From: Anaspis maculata
Lineage: Eukaryota; Arthropoda; Insecta; Coleoptera; Scraptiidae
Assembly (NCBI GenBank): GCA_949128115.1
Contig: OX421965.1
Coordinates: 55,980,012-56,044,011, forward strand
DNA: 64,000 nt
Reading direction: 5' to 3'
A program made the position numbers and the translations under genes. A model generated the notes under the pieces. It saw only the letters and a list, made by a program, of their open reading frames with translations, made no database searches and had not been told where the DNA came from. This document shows, one piece after another, positions 54,367 to 64,000 of the stretch. Each line of letters opens with the position of its first letter. The stretch's first letter is position 1.

Positions 54367-56432
54367 ACTGGGCCTTAGTGATGTAGGCCAGGCCACCTTT
54401 TATGGTGTGAAACTCTTCGTAAGGTCAGCAGGTATCTACCCCTGAGTTTCCGCCCAAAAACGAGTTGTGCTGATTCCTCCACATCTGCCCGAAGGTAAAA
54501 GATGTCTTGAAGGTGCAAAAAGACCTGTTGAATTCCCGCACTTTTCCATTTTATTTGCCTCAATGCAAACGTACAACTCTTACACAAACATTGGAAACGT
54601 TTGTCATCATCTCTGTGCCAGTCTTACTGTTGAAAAAAAGATTTCTTTGTGCGGGTCAGATAAATCACATTTGATTGTTTTTCCACACAAGAAAACGATG
54701 GAGCAACATGAATTTTGGATGTTTTCTACTAACTCGTACCCACTGAACCCATTTATGGTGTTAAAATTTCAGTAACAGCATTTTTGTATATGTTGCCCGC
54801 TACGAAGTGAATAATTTTCACCCGCCTGTTCAGCAGCAATTTTCTCAATTTTACCAAACATCGTTTGCAAAAATTTCATAAGGAATGGAAAGCTCAAACT
54901 CTTCTCTAACTATATCATGCCTGGCTTAATCGCGGCACGCACTTGAAAGTCTAAAAAACTCATTTCTTTTCGAACGGTCCTATTCCACCCGCGTGCGGCC
55001 GTGCCTACTTGACATAGACCGGACTGTTTACACCCGATTTACACGAGCTTAGAAATGTACTCTTTTCCAGCTTTAAAACACGACCATTATTATTAAGACT
55101 TTGTACATTGATTTATGAAGAAATTATACATTATTTTATCAATAATGGTCGTGTTTTAAAGCTGGAAGAGACAACATTTCCAAGCTTTTGTAATCAGTTC
55201 GGTCTATGTCAAGTAGGCACGGCCGCACGCGGATAAAATAGAACCGCTCGAAAAGAAAACCGTTTCCTTCACTTTCAAAAAGGGTACCGCGGTTAAGCCA
55301 GACATAATATCATTAGAAAAGAGTTCCAGCTTGTCATTCCTTCTAAAATTTTCGAAAACGGTGTTTTGTAAAATTGAAAAAATGGCTGCTGAACAGGCGG
55401 TTAAAATATATCCACTTCTTAGCGGGCAACATCTTCAAAAATGCTGTTATTGAAATTTTAACACCATAAATGAGTTTAGTGGGTACGAGTTAGTAGAAAA
55501 CGTCCAAAATACATGTTGCTCCATCGTTGTCTTGTGTGGAAAAACAATCAAATGTGATTTATCTGACCCGCACAAAGAAATCTTTTTTTTAAACAGTAAG
55601 ACTGGCACAGAGATGATGACAAATGCTTCCAATGTTGGCGTAAGTGTTGTACGTTTGCATTGAGGCAAATAAAATGAAAAAGTACGGGAGTTCAACAGGT
55701 CTTTTTGCACCTTCAAGACATCTTTTACCTTTGGGCAGATGTGGAGGAATCAGCACAACTCGTTTTTGGGCGGAAACTCAGTGGTAGATACCTACTGACC
55801 TTACGAAGAGTTTGACGCCATAAAAGTTTTGGTCGGAATTTTTTCTATCCAGAATGACCTACCGCCTGGCCTAATGAGCGATATCGTGATTTTCCAATCA
55901 CAGTGTGAATCGTTACTGTGATTTTTTGATATCAGTGATTTTAAAACGTGACGTGATCACGACTTTTGTGAATAGTTCTTTCAAAAAGCGAAGAGTATTT
56001 TCGATACTTGCTACTCATACTCATACTCACTTATTTGCGCCATCCCGCTATCTCGCACTGCTCCAGCAGAATTGACGTGATCACGACTTTTATTATTCCG
56101 TTCTTTGATAGAAGCAGTCACTTGCTTGCTACTATACCCGGACCCAAGCCTTCACTGCTCCAAAAATATTGGTATCGAGAGATGGACTTGAATAGTCGAA
56201 ATGCCGTACTTTTATTTTGATAGCTGGAATCTGAATCGAGGTAGCAAAATACGGAAATACCGTGATCGCGAAATACGGACGATGAGCAAGAAATTCAATC
56301 TAAAATACGGGAAGTCGTGATCACGTCACGCTTTTGTAGCGACTTTGGTAACAGTCGTTACCAGTGATTTTCAGATATCAGTGATAAAATCACAGTTCGT
56401 GAAATATCGCCCATCACTACTGGGCCTTAGTG
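54367..56432. mobile_element. Double palindrome between 14-bp direct repeats
   Basis: ACTGGGCCTTAGTG occurs at 54367-54380 and 56419-56432. Between them lie a 1.44 kb palindrome (54393-55833; TGGTGTGAAACTCTTCGTAA with its complement, axis near 55110) and a 0.54 kb palindrome (55876-56413; GCGATATCGTGATTTT with its complement). No coding capacity; the ORFs at 54467-54775 and 55447-55716 are mirror images of one arm sequence. Confidence 0.65.
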
Positions 56433-56849
56433 GAAAGTGAATAGAGAGTTATTGCAGAATGGCATTTTACTGCACGGCACTATTAAAGGAGGCGTTATTA
56501 AAATACTGCTCACCTTATTTTTGGTTGCAGAATTAGAGTTATTGCGGATCGCAAATTTCCTACTCCCTCTACTTATACCCTCTAACGGGTGTCACTAAGC
56601 GCATGCCGCATGCAATATTGCATGCGGAACACAAGGACCCTTCCGACGGCCCTGATTTTTTGCACACGTGTACTGCAAGGCCTGTGGAGTCTATCCGCAA
56701 AAAAATTAGCCCCCTATTTAATAACGTAAGGGTCGTTTGTTAAAAATTGCAGGAATACAGGGTGTCCCGTTTTTCAACGCTCACTATAGGGATCTCGGAA
56801 ACGGTAAGAGATACGAAGTCGGTTAAATTACAAAAAAGTTGCGCTTTTT

Positions 56850-57979
56850 AGCGCACTTCTCCAAACGGGAAGGCGCTTTTGTCCTCGCTTTGTCCGTCCG
56901 TCCGTCCGTCCGTCCGTCCGTCCCCGCATCTAGTCCTAGACGAAAAGGTTTTTGCGAAAAAATTTTATTCCATTGGGTAGCTCATGACCTTGTATCCCGA
57001 ACCAAGAAAAATCTTGACGAAATAATAATAAACAATGACAATAATAACAATTTAGTGTGACGCGGCATCGCCGTTGAATGCTGCATTTCAGAAGCCGGCC
57101 TGATCTCGAAAGTTATCACATGCGAGGAAGTACCCGATCTTATCATTTTACCATAATACATATGCGGAGTTATATTTAGAGGATGATTTGAACTTTATTT
57201 TAATGAAAATTTCACATCGGTGCGAGGTGCCGATTAGTAGTTATTGATTTTTGAACATGACTCCGAAACTACGGCTCGGCCGCAAATGATTTATTCGTTG
57301 CTTGCTGGTGCTTGATATCCTTTCCTCCGAACAAAACGAAATTCAATACAGAAAATATTTCAACTCGAATGGGTAGCTCATGGCCTTGGTACGCGAATCA
57401 AGAAAAATGTTGCCGAAATAATCATGAACAATTACAAAAATAACATTTTGGTGTAGGGCGGCTTCGCCGATCAAGTGCTGGCATTCGCGGTAAGATGTAG
57501 AAAGTTGCGATATGCAGGCAACTACAATTTCTTAATGAAATACATCACTGCATGTACGGCATTATATTTAGAGAACAATTTGAACTTTCTTTTGACAAAA
57601 ACCCCACTTCGATCCGACCGTTAGGTCAATTGTTATCGATTTTTGAAAACGGCCGCAAAGCCACGGCTCGGCGCATATTACACGACCCTACAAATTTAAA
57701 ATCAGACGTGCCGAAATAGTAATTGAACATTTTGAAATAGCCAATACTAGGTACCTGAAGGATAATGGCACTCAAATTACGAAACATGTTCGCTCAATAA
57801 CAAAAAAAAAGTAGGTAGGTATCACTAAAAATCATGTGACAAGGCTACCATTTTTTCGGTTTTTCGATAAAAAAGAAATGTTCCAATTCAAAAGTGAACC
57901 CGATATTCGTGTTCAGGAGGTCGAAATCAGTTAGAGCACATTTTTTTATATAGGTAACAGAATGACGCTTATGTGGCCG

Positions 57980-58018
<39 letters not shown>

Positions 58019-58800
58019 CGAGTCCGTGCAGAAATTAAGACGCTGTACTCCTTCTCGAGAATTGAAACAAGAGTCTTGGAACTTTTTTCCGATTAATAGC
58101 TGATGTCTCCAAGGGTGGCCAATGGGCACTATTTTTGTTATCCATACATCGTTATCATTATTCTCAAAAAACAGAGATCTCCTGTGCACTTCGATGAAGT
58201 TGAACTTCTCCTCGGGAAATAAAGCTACAGCCGTTGAAGATTGAACTTTATCCGGTGGATAGCTTAGGTCCTCAAGGACCAAATAGGCAGGTTGGCTTTC
58301 ATAATTCGGCCGCCATCTTGGCTGCCATATTGAAATTTCTAATTAGTGGAACGATTGTCATGAAACTTGAAACTCACCCTTGTCTAGTATGATCATTCTT
58401 ATTTTCAAGCCAAATTTTATGATTGTCCCACCATCTTGGCCGCCATATTGAAATCTCTTATAAGTGGAAAGATTTTCATGAAATTTGAGAGTTACGCTTG
58501 TCTCGTACGATCATTCCTATTTTCAAGCTGAGTTTCATAATTCTGCCGCCATCTTGGCCGCCATATTGAAATCTCTTGTTAGTGGAACGATTTTCATGAA
58601 ACTTGGAACTTACCCTTGTCCAGTACGATCATTTTGATTTTCAAGCCGAATTTCATGATTCTGTCGATATTTTGGCCGCCATATTGCAATTTTTTGCCCA
58701 AGACGGTAGAACCCTAATCACTTAACATCTTGCGTTCACTAATCCTCCAAAAAGGAAGTGCGCTACTGAGCCTCATGCCCATGAGGCATATTCGCTTGTT
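56850..58800. mobile_element. HINE / Helentron-like non-autonomous element
   Basis: 1951 bp inserted between T and T of a TTTTTT tract with no duplication; the other arm of the mariner has the empty six-base tract at 61206-61216. The left end has AGCGCACTTCTCC, and GGAAGTGCGCT lies near the right end (58755-58765) as sub-terminal inverted repeats. A GTCC microsatellite (56898-56928) and a GTCT microsatellite (57985-58018) are internal. A hairpin GCCTCATGCCCATGAGGC precedes the 3' end. These are the named features of Helentron-associated elements (DINE-1 type). It also contains a diverged 0.4 kb direct duplication (56970-57300 and 57368-57690). Confidence 0.7.
58306..58685. repeat. Tandem repeat of about 120 bp, three-plus copies
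   Basis: The unit begins near CGCCATCTTGGCCGCCATAT and continues TGAAATCTCTTATTAGTGGA-like, TTTTCATGAAACTTG and a TACGATCATTCTTATTTTCA block. Copies diverge by roughly 10-20 percent. It lies inside the HINE. Confidence 0.75.
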
Positions 58801-59299
58801 TATGACTATCTCAAATATGTCAAGATATCCAAGGTATCTTTGGTCGTTTCTGAAATATCCTGAAAAAACTGAAAAATGCCGAATTCGAAAATTTTAAATC
58901 ACTGCGTTATTATGACAGCTATCAATTTGAAAATTGGTATTCTGACATTTTTGAAGGTCCTTGATCGACTGACGTCAATTATTTTTTCCTGCGCCTACTA
59001 GTTTTTGAGATATGATAGTTGACTTTATTTTTTCTTATGGACACCATGTCATTTATTTATCTCAAAAAACTCATCTTTCTTTCCTCTTTACAAGGATATA
59101 AAACACTTGTAGCATTTCTGTCAAAATAACATGTAAAAATTGGAAAAACAATTTTTGGATAGAAAAAATCGAGTCGCCATTGCGGTTGCCATGGTGGGTT
59201 ACAGAAAATAAAGTTGTCTTGCTTTTATTGACATTGAAGTCATATCTATCGACAGTCTGAAGTTTGATTCTTGTCGAATTTGAAAGTACAACACATAAC

Positions 59300-60376
59300 A
59301 TGGTGCGATTTTCTTTGGAAGAGAAGCGAGACATGTAGGAAATGTACATCAGATATAATCGGAATTCGGTGGAAGCAGCTCGACAGTACGGGCTGATGTT
59401 TCCTGATAGAATACAGCCGAGTAGATGGATATTCCAACGATTATCGATGAATATGGTCGAATATGGAACTTTGGCCGTTGAGAGACATAATGTTGATTAT
59501 CGAAGAGGACTGGATGCTCGACCAAACGTGAACACCATCAATGTTCTTGCTCAAATTCACATTAATCCTGAAAATTCCATCCGGCCAATTTCAAGAGAAT
59601 GTGGGATATCTAAGTCATCAGTTAACAGGATAGTGAAAAAACACAAGTACCGTGACTACAAATTTCTACCTGTACAAAAACTCCACGCGGGAGATTGGGA
59701 AAGACGGCTGAATTTCTGCAATTGGTTCCGAGGCAAATTGAATGAAGATCCAAACTTCGCCAGAAAGATTTTGTGGAGTGACGAATCTACTTTTACAAAC
59801 AGTGGCATGTTTAACAGAAAGAACAAGCACTACTATGCCACCGAGAACCCCCACTTGATCATGGAAACTAGGCCCCAAGTTCGTTTTTCCATAAATGTTT
59901 GGTGCGGATTATTCGATGATAGAATAATTGGGCCTTTTTTCCTTGAGCGGACGCTCAATGGAGAGCGATATTTGAATTTACTCCAGACCGAAGTAGAGGA
60001 TGCAATTGATGATTTGCCTTTACAAGTTGCAAGAAATCTGGAGTATTTTCAACAGGATGGGGCTCTTCCACACAATTCTGTAGAAGTTCAAAATTATCTG
60101 AATTTGCGTTTTTCTAACTCGTGGCTTGGGACACACGGGCCAGTACCATGGCCAGCGAGAAGTCCCTGTTTGAATCCTTTAGATTATTTTCTGTGGGGAA
60201 CGCTCAAAAATCGAGTTTATGATAGAACATCCCAAAATATCCAAGAGCTGGAAGCAAGAGTTCATGATGCGCTTCGCTCAATTAACCCACACGATATAAG
60301 AGCAGCCGTTGATAACATGGGTAAAAGAACACAACGCTGCATAGAACAAAATGGACTCCAATTCGAGCGATTGTAA
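59300..60376 (+). pseudogene. Mariner DD41D transposase with one stop
   Basis: The ATG at 59300 starts twelve codons (MVRFSLEEKRDM), then TAG at 59336, and the frame continues from 59339 for 345 further codons to 60376. The inverted copy of this stretch near 60690 has TAT at that place, so the stop is a point change. From the internal ATG at 59342 the 344-residue product has a helix-turn-helix region (RPISRECGISKSSVNRIVKK) and the triad ILWSDEST (147), FQQDGALPH (239) and LNPLDYFLWG (281). The last two aspartates are separated by 41 residues, defining the DD41D (rosa-like) group. The core may be intact. Confidence 0.85.
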
Positions 60377-61299
60377 ATTATAAATGTTTATTGTTATGTT
60401 ATATTATTTTCTGTTATACTTGGTTTTGTATTTGTTTTACTGTTATCAAATACATGAAAACTTTAGAAACGGAATTTTACTCAACTTTTTCTAAAATCAA
60501 CAGACGATGGCAACCGGATGTGATTGTTATGCCATGGGAGCATGGCAACCAAAGCGGTAACTCGATTTTTTCTTTCCTAAAATTGTTTTTACTCGGCTGT
60601 ATTCTATCAGGAAACATCAGCCCGTGCTGTCGAGCTGCTTCCACCGAATTCCGATTATATCTGATGTACATTTCATACATGTCACGTTTCTCTTCCAAAG
60701 AAAATCACACCACGTTGTATGTTGTACTTTCAAATTCGACAAGAATCAAACTTCAGATGGTCACTTCACTTCAATGTCAATAAAAGCAAGACAACTTTAT
60801 TTTCTGTAACCCACCATGGCAACCGCAATGGCGACTCGATTTTCTCTTTCCAAAAATTGTTTTTCCAATTTTTACAAGTTATTTTGACAGAAATGCTACA
60901 AGTGTTTTATATCCTTGTAAAGAGGAAAGAAAGATGAGTTTTTTGAGATAAATAAATGATATGGTGTCCATAAGAAAAAATAAAGTCAACTATCATATCT
61001 CAAAAACTAGTAGGCGCAGGAAAAAATAATTGACGTCAGTCGATCAAGGACCTTCAAAAATGTCAGAATACCAATTTTCAAATTGATAGCTGTCATAATG
61101 ACGCAGTGATTTAAAATTTTCGAATTCGGCATTTTTCAGTTTTTTCAGGATATTTCAGAAACGACCAAAGATACCTTGGATATCTTGACATATTTGAGAT
61201 AGTCATAAAAAAGCGCAACTTTTTTGTAATTCAACCGACTTCGTATCTCTTACCGTTTCCGAGATCCCTATAGTGAGCGTTGAAAAACGGGACACCCTC

Positions 61300-61541
61300 T
61301 ATAGGCAACCAACAATACACTAACAGAGGGCCATTTTTGGGACTTGTCAAAATAAAGTATAAATAAGGTCGACACAAAGAGTGCACAAATAAAGGCAGGC
61401 ACTATCCTTATCAAGGGAAATTTAGCGTCGAACTAATCCGCGCAAGCGTAGGTGTCAGAATAGTGCCGCTTTTAATACTGCTTGCCCTTAGTTCATCTGC
61501 AATAACTCTCTAATAATTAGATAACGGCAAGCAGTACTTAC
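61300..61541. other. Spacer and intron start
   Basis: Unique sequence between the mariner end and the SAM-like exon. On the minus strand it is the intron after the GTAAGT donor. Confidence 0.35.
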
Positions 61542-61640
61542 GTTTTCTCCCTTCAAATAGTCGAGTGTGGCTCGACAAATGCCTCGATTGAGTAAAAATT
61601 GCTGTAGAGGATCCTCCATCTGAAATACCCGAGATTCCAT
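61542..61640 (-). CDS. SAM-like first exon
   Basis: MESRVFQMEDPLQQFLLNRG, then ICRATLDYLKGEN, ends at a consensus donor AAAC/GTAAGT (after 61542) in phase 0. The start may be 61640 or 61619. The sequence looks like the first half of the SAM-like domain whose second half (ITSLQVMEEEKLKEIFP) is at 39836-40081 in a separate locus. The following exon was not found here, because the mariner element at 56758-61299 lies just downstream on this strand. Confidence 0.45.
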
Positions 61641-62078
61641 TATGCAACCAGACAATTCGTAATAAGGCAATTAAGACGCAAACTCACGACCTATTGGGGA
61701 GTTTGCGATTTCATTGAACGTACGACGTTACGCAACACAGAACGTGAAAACTCCCCTGTAACTAATGAATTGCATAGAGGGTGTCCCAGCTAAAACAATC
61801 CAGCGCGATTTTCTCAGAAAATATCAAGGCAACAACAACAAAAATTCAATAGTAACTTTCATTATAGTGGTATACCTAACGCTTGCGCCAAATTTCAACA
61901 TGCGCGCATGCTCGAATGACGTCAAATACAAAATTTGCGAACAAATGCTACAAAATCGCAAGAAAAACCGCCACAAAGTTGAAAAACACGCGCCGCAGCG
62001 AACAGGGTAATAGGCTAGAGGTTAATACACACTAGTGATTGATTATTTTTCATCAAAAAGTCCGCATTGTTCATTAAA

Positions 62079-62342
62079 TTATAAATAACTGCTATCCTTG
62101 GTGACCCGTTTCGGAGTGAAGTTTTTCCGGTTACACAGCTTCACCCACCGTGCACATTTGTCACCTTCCTCGCAAGACTTAACGTGTTTTTCAAATTTCT
62201 CCATTACCAAGTTTTTACGGTATTTTAAGCACGTTTTTGGGAATCGGATAAAGAAATACATATTTTTGTCATTATACCGACTATCACTGTGCCAATTCCC
62301 ATAAGCACAATGTTTCACGGCCACTTTCACTTGTTTTTCCAT
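62079..62342 (-). pseudogene. Truncated THAP-like zinc finger
   Basis: MEKQVKVAVKHCAYGNWHSD, SRYNDKNMYFFIRFPK, CARWVKLCNRKNFTPKRVTK and DSSYL, then the stop inside the inverted arm. The pattern CxxxxxxxDSR, FPK, C-x-R-W-x-x-x-C-x-R-x-x-F resembles the THAP-like module in transposon-linked proteins. The closing C-x2-H-F, expected right after DSSYL, is lost at the arm junction, so the finger cannot be complete. Confidence 0.5.
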
Positions 62343-62411
62343 GATTTTTGGAAGGATAACACCGGGGATTTAGTTTTGAATAAAACTGATTTTTATACTT
62401 TGAAGAGCATA

Positions 62412-62597
62412 GGGCCGCTATTCTTGAATCGTGTGAGAAAAGTCCCTGGGCTGGGAGTAAAATACATTCCGCAGTACACTGATGTAGCGAATGTTGCCTA
62501 AAATCGTGGTTTTTAGGCAACTCTCGCTACAGAAGTGTAGTACGGATTATATAAAACTCCCAGGGATTTTTCTCACACGATTCAAGAATAGCTGCCC
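62412..62597. repeat. MITE-like hairpin upstream of the THAP exon
   Basis: GGGCCGCTATTCTTGAATCG pairs with CGATTCAAGAATAGCTGCCC, and TGAGAAAAGTCCCTGGG with CCCAGGGATTTTTCTCA. About 186 bp. It lies where the promoter of the minus-strand THAP frame would be. Confidence 0.7.
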
Positions 62598-63109
62598 ACT
62601 TGTTTACAAACGTACGACACTCGGAGCGAACTTCAAAATGGCGGATAAATAGTTGACGTTGACAGCAGACAGCAGCGAAAAGTCACGGCCGTTGCTTGTC
62701 AAACTGGAAATAGAGTTGGTGGGGGTTGCATTATGGATTGCGTACGCACATCCGATTAATGTAAAACGCAGTTGTTTATAATTTAATGAACAATGCGGAC
62801 CTTTTGATGAAAAATAAGTAATCACTGGTGTGTATTAACCTCTAGCCTATTACCCTGTACGCTGCGGCGCGTATTTTTCAACTCTATGGCGGTTTTTCAC
62901 GCCATTTTCTAGCATTTGTTCGCAAATTTTGTATTTGACGCATTACTTCAGAAGACAAGTATGCGCGCTGGATAATGAAAAGTACTATTGGGGGGAAGCC
63001 TGATCTTTCAGCTTTCTTTTGAGGAGGCGCCGATGCTTGTAGGTGCTCTAGTTTCCAAGAAAATTCAATTTGATTCTGGCGATTCACAAGAATTCGAAAA
63101 TTCATAACC

Positions 63110-63525
63110 GACAAAACAAAATACTTCAGATGAAAAAAAATCCTATTTCTCTGGGCTTTCCATTGATGTATCGCCGATGTCTGTACCTGGCCCAATAAGC
63201 CAGAAATTGTGCCTCAAAGTCCAGTAAACACAATAATCGGAATTCATAACGACGTCACCGATCACACACTTGTTGATTTTCACATCAGCCAGTATTAATT
63301 GCTATGGAGAATCCAGGTATGTTGAGTGAAAAAGTTTTAGCAACGGCTGGTGTTGAAATCAACAAGTGTGTGATCGGTGACGTCACGGATTCCGATTATT
63401 GTCTTTGCTGGACTTTGAGGCAGAATCACTGGCTTATTGGGCCAGGTACAGACATCGGCGACACAGCAATGGAAAGCCCAGAGAAAGAGGATTTTCTTTC
63501 ATCTGAAGTACTGAAACCGTCCAGG
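63110..63525. repeat. Palindrome, about 415 bp
   Basis: Arms of about 190 bp pair, with blocks GGCTTTCCATTG..TGTATCGCCGATGTCTGTAC, CCAATAAGCCAG and CGATCACACACTTGTTGATTT, around an axis near 63305. The plus frame 63304-63570 is a by-product of the right arm. Confidence 0.75.
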
Positions 63526-64000
63526 ACCCCCGGCCGTCAACTAATTCCTCCCTCGAGTAAAATCGAGTAAAATAACTACGAACCTAGAGGCCGACGTATA
63601 CCACCAGATATCCACTGTACGTGACACATATGGATTATTGGTTTTATTGATTTTGCTCGACCGACGGGAAGCGGGCGAGCGGGAAGAGAAGAAGGTAGAG
63701 AGACGCCATACTAGAAGCTTGGCCCAGTTGCTGTGTCCCGTCCGAAAAACACTCGAATATTCAGCCGATTCTACCACGGTAATTTTGGAAATCATCCCGA
63801 AAGACCGAAGATGAGGCATCAGGAGCTGGCTGGCAGTAAAAACGCCAGGTAACCCGTAACTTTTACCAATTTCCGACGAGGAAAAGATTTATTTGCTTGC
63901 TAACTGCGTAGTAGGAATTAGTAAACCTCAAGTTAGGCTTGTATCGTTTGCTTTGTGTTCGCGGGGAGAGTTTCGCGGCATGTTTTGGAGAGACAGGGGA
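63526..64000. other. End of window, nothing recognised
   Basis: No coding frame with a family match and no repeat could be established. The minus frame 63541-63819 is open but featureless. Confidence 0.35.

Larger units (their letters stand above)
56758..61299 (+). mobile_element. Tc1/mariner element, DD41D type
   Basis: The ends CAGGGTGTCCCGTTTTTCAA and the complement ending GGGACACCCTC are flanked by TA (56756-56757, 61300-61301). The terminal inverted repeats are about 720 bp, and the left one is interrupted by a HINE at 56850-58800. Without it the element is about 2.6 kb. The arms reach into the transposase gene: 58801-59425 is mirrored by 60575-61206, so the first about 40 codons are present twice, in opposite orientations. 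Confidence 0.85.
61855..62990. mobile_element. Element with inverted arms around a THAP-like exon
   Basis: The arms 61855-62086 and 62765-62990 pair over about 230 bp, including GGGTAATAGGCTAGAGGTTA, GTCCGCATTGTTCATTAAAT and AAATTTGCGAACAAATGCTA. Between them lies the THAP-like coding exon and a MITE. The inner arm edges start at CAGTTATTTATAA, and the coding frame stops there. Either a transposon carrying its own THAP gene or a host exon trapped between two solo copies. Confidence 0.6.

Noticed and set aside
54467..54775. Two similar ORFs of about 100 residues at 54.5 and 55.5 kb as a gene pair
   Set aside because: They are the two arms of one palindrome and therefore mirror images by construction.
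57845..58282. 145-residue minus-strand ORF
   Set aside because: It runs through a GTCT microsatellite within the HINE; no family and low complexity.
63304..63570. 88-residue plus-strand ORF
   Set aside because: It coincides with one arm of a palindrome and has no splice or family support.

Overview
The window reads as nuclear DNA of an arthropod, most plausibly an insect and perhaps a sap-feeding hemipteran. Genes are split by short introns (about 75-82 nt) with GT/AG borders. The repeat families are insect-typical: BEL/Pao, Jockey-like LINEs, PIF/Harbinger, Tc1/mariner DD41D, hAT, HINE/Helentron and tRNA-derived SINEs. The taxon is inference: no rRNA, mitochondrial or single-copy host gene is present. 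Almost every recognisable protein belongs to a mobile element or to a transposon-derived gene family.

Layout. 1-8.4 kb: three minus-strand exons of a Crypton-like tyrosine-recombinase gene, two of them separated by a 5.4 kb intron packed with foldback elements. 8.8-10.5 kb: simple repeats, a SINE and an alternating-monomer tandem array. 11.2-18.9 kb: a small two-exon gene, a THAP-like exon, foldback elements, a decayed LINE, and a transposon-family gene that has lost its core and carries a MITE. 19-24 kb: BEL/Pao and gag remnants, a SINE, and a hairpin element with two convergent tRNA-like promoters. 24.3-29.7 kb: a 5.4 kb element with about 770 bp terminal inverted repeats. 29.7-38.8 kb: a broken Harbinger transposase, two LINE tails, and a DUF4806-type gene interrupted by a MITE with an LTR fragment at its start codon. 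39.8-40.1 kb: a SAM-like exon. 40.2-51.7 kb: an 11.6 kb imperfect palindrome. 54.4-56.4 kb: a double palindrome between 14-bp direct repeats. 56.8-61.3 kb: a mariner element containing a HINE. 61.5-64 kb: a SAM-like exon, a THAP-like exon between inverted arms, and a hairpin.

The 11.6 kb palindrome is the centre of interest. Each arm keeps the empty site of an insertion carried by the other: a hAT element with an 8-bp duplication in the left arm and a solo LTR with a 4-bp duplication in the right arm. Near its axis sits a complete 3.4 kb PIF/Harbinger element with a TAA duplication. That element encodes a 380-residue DDE transposase on the plus strand and a 342-residue MADF/BESS-like partner on the minus strand. 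Their exons are interdigitated: each gene has an exon inside an intron of the other, and the two facing splice acceptors are 29 bp apart.

All coordinates were read by eye. Splice sites and element ends given to the base were checked against the sequence; ends of large diverged palindromes are good to roughly 10-20 bp.
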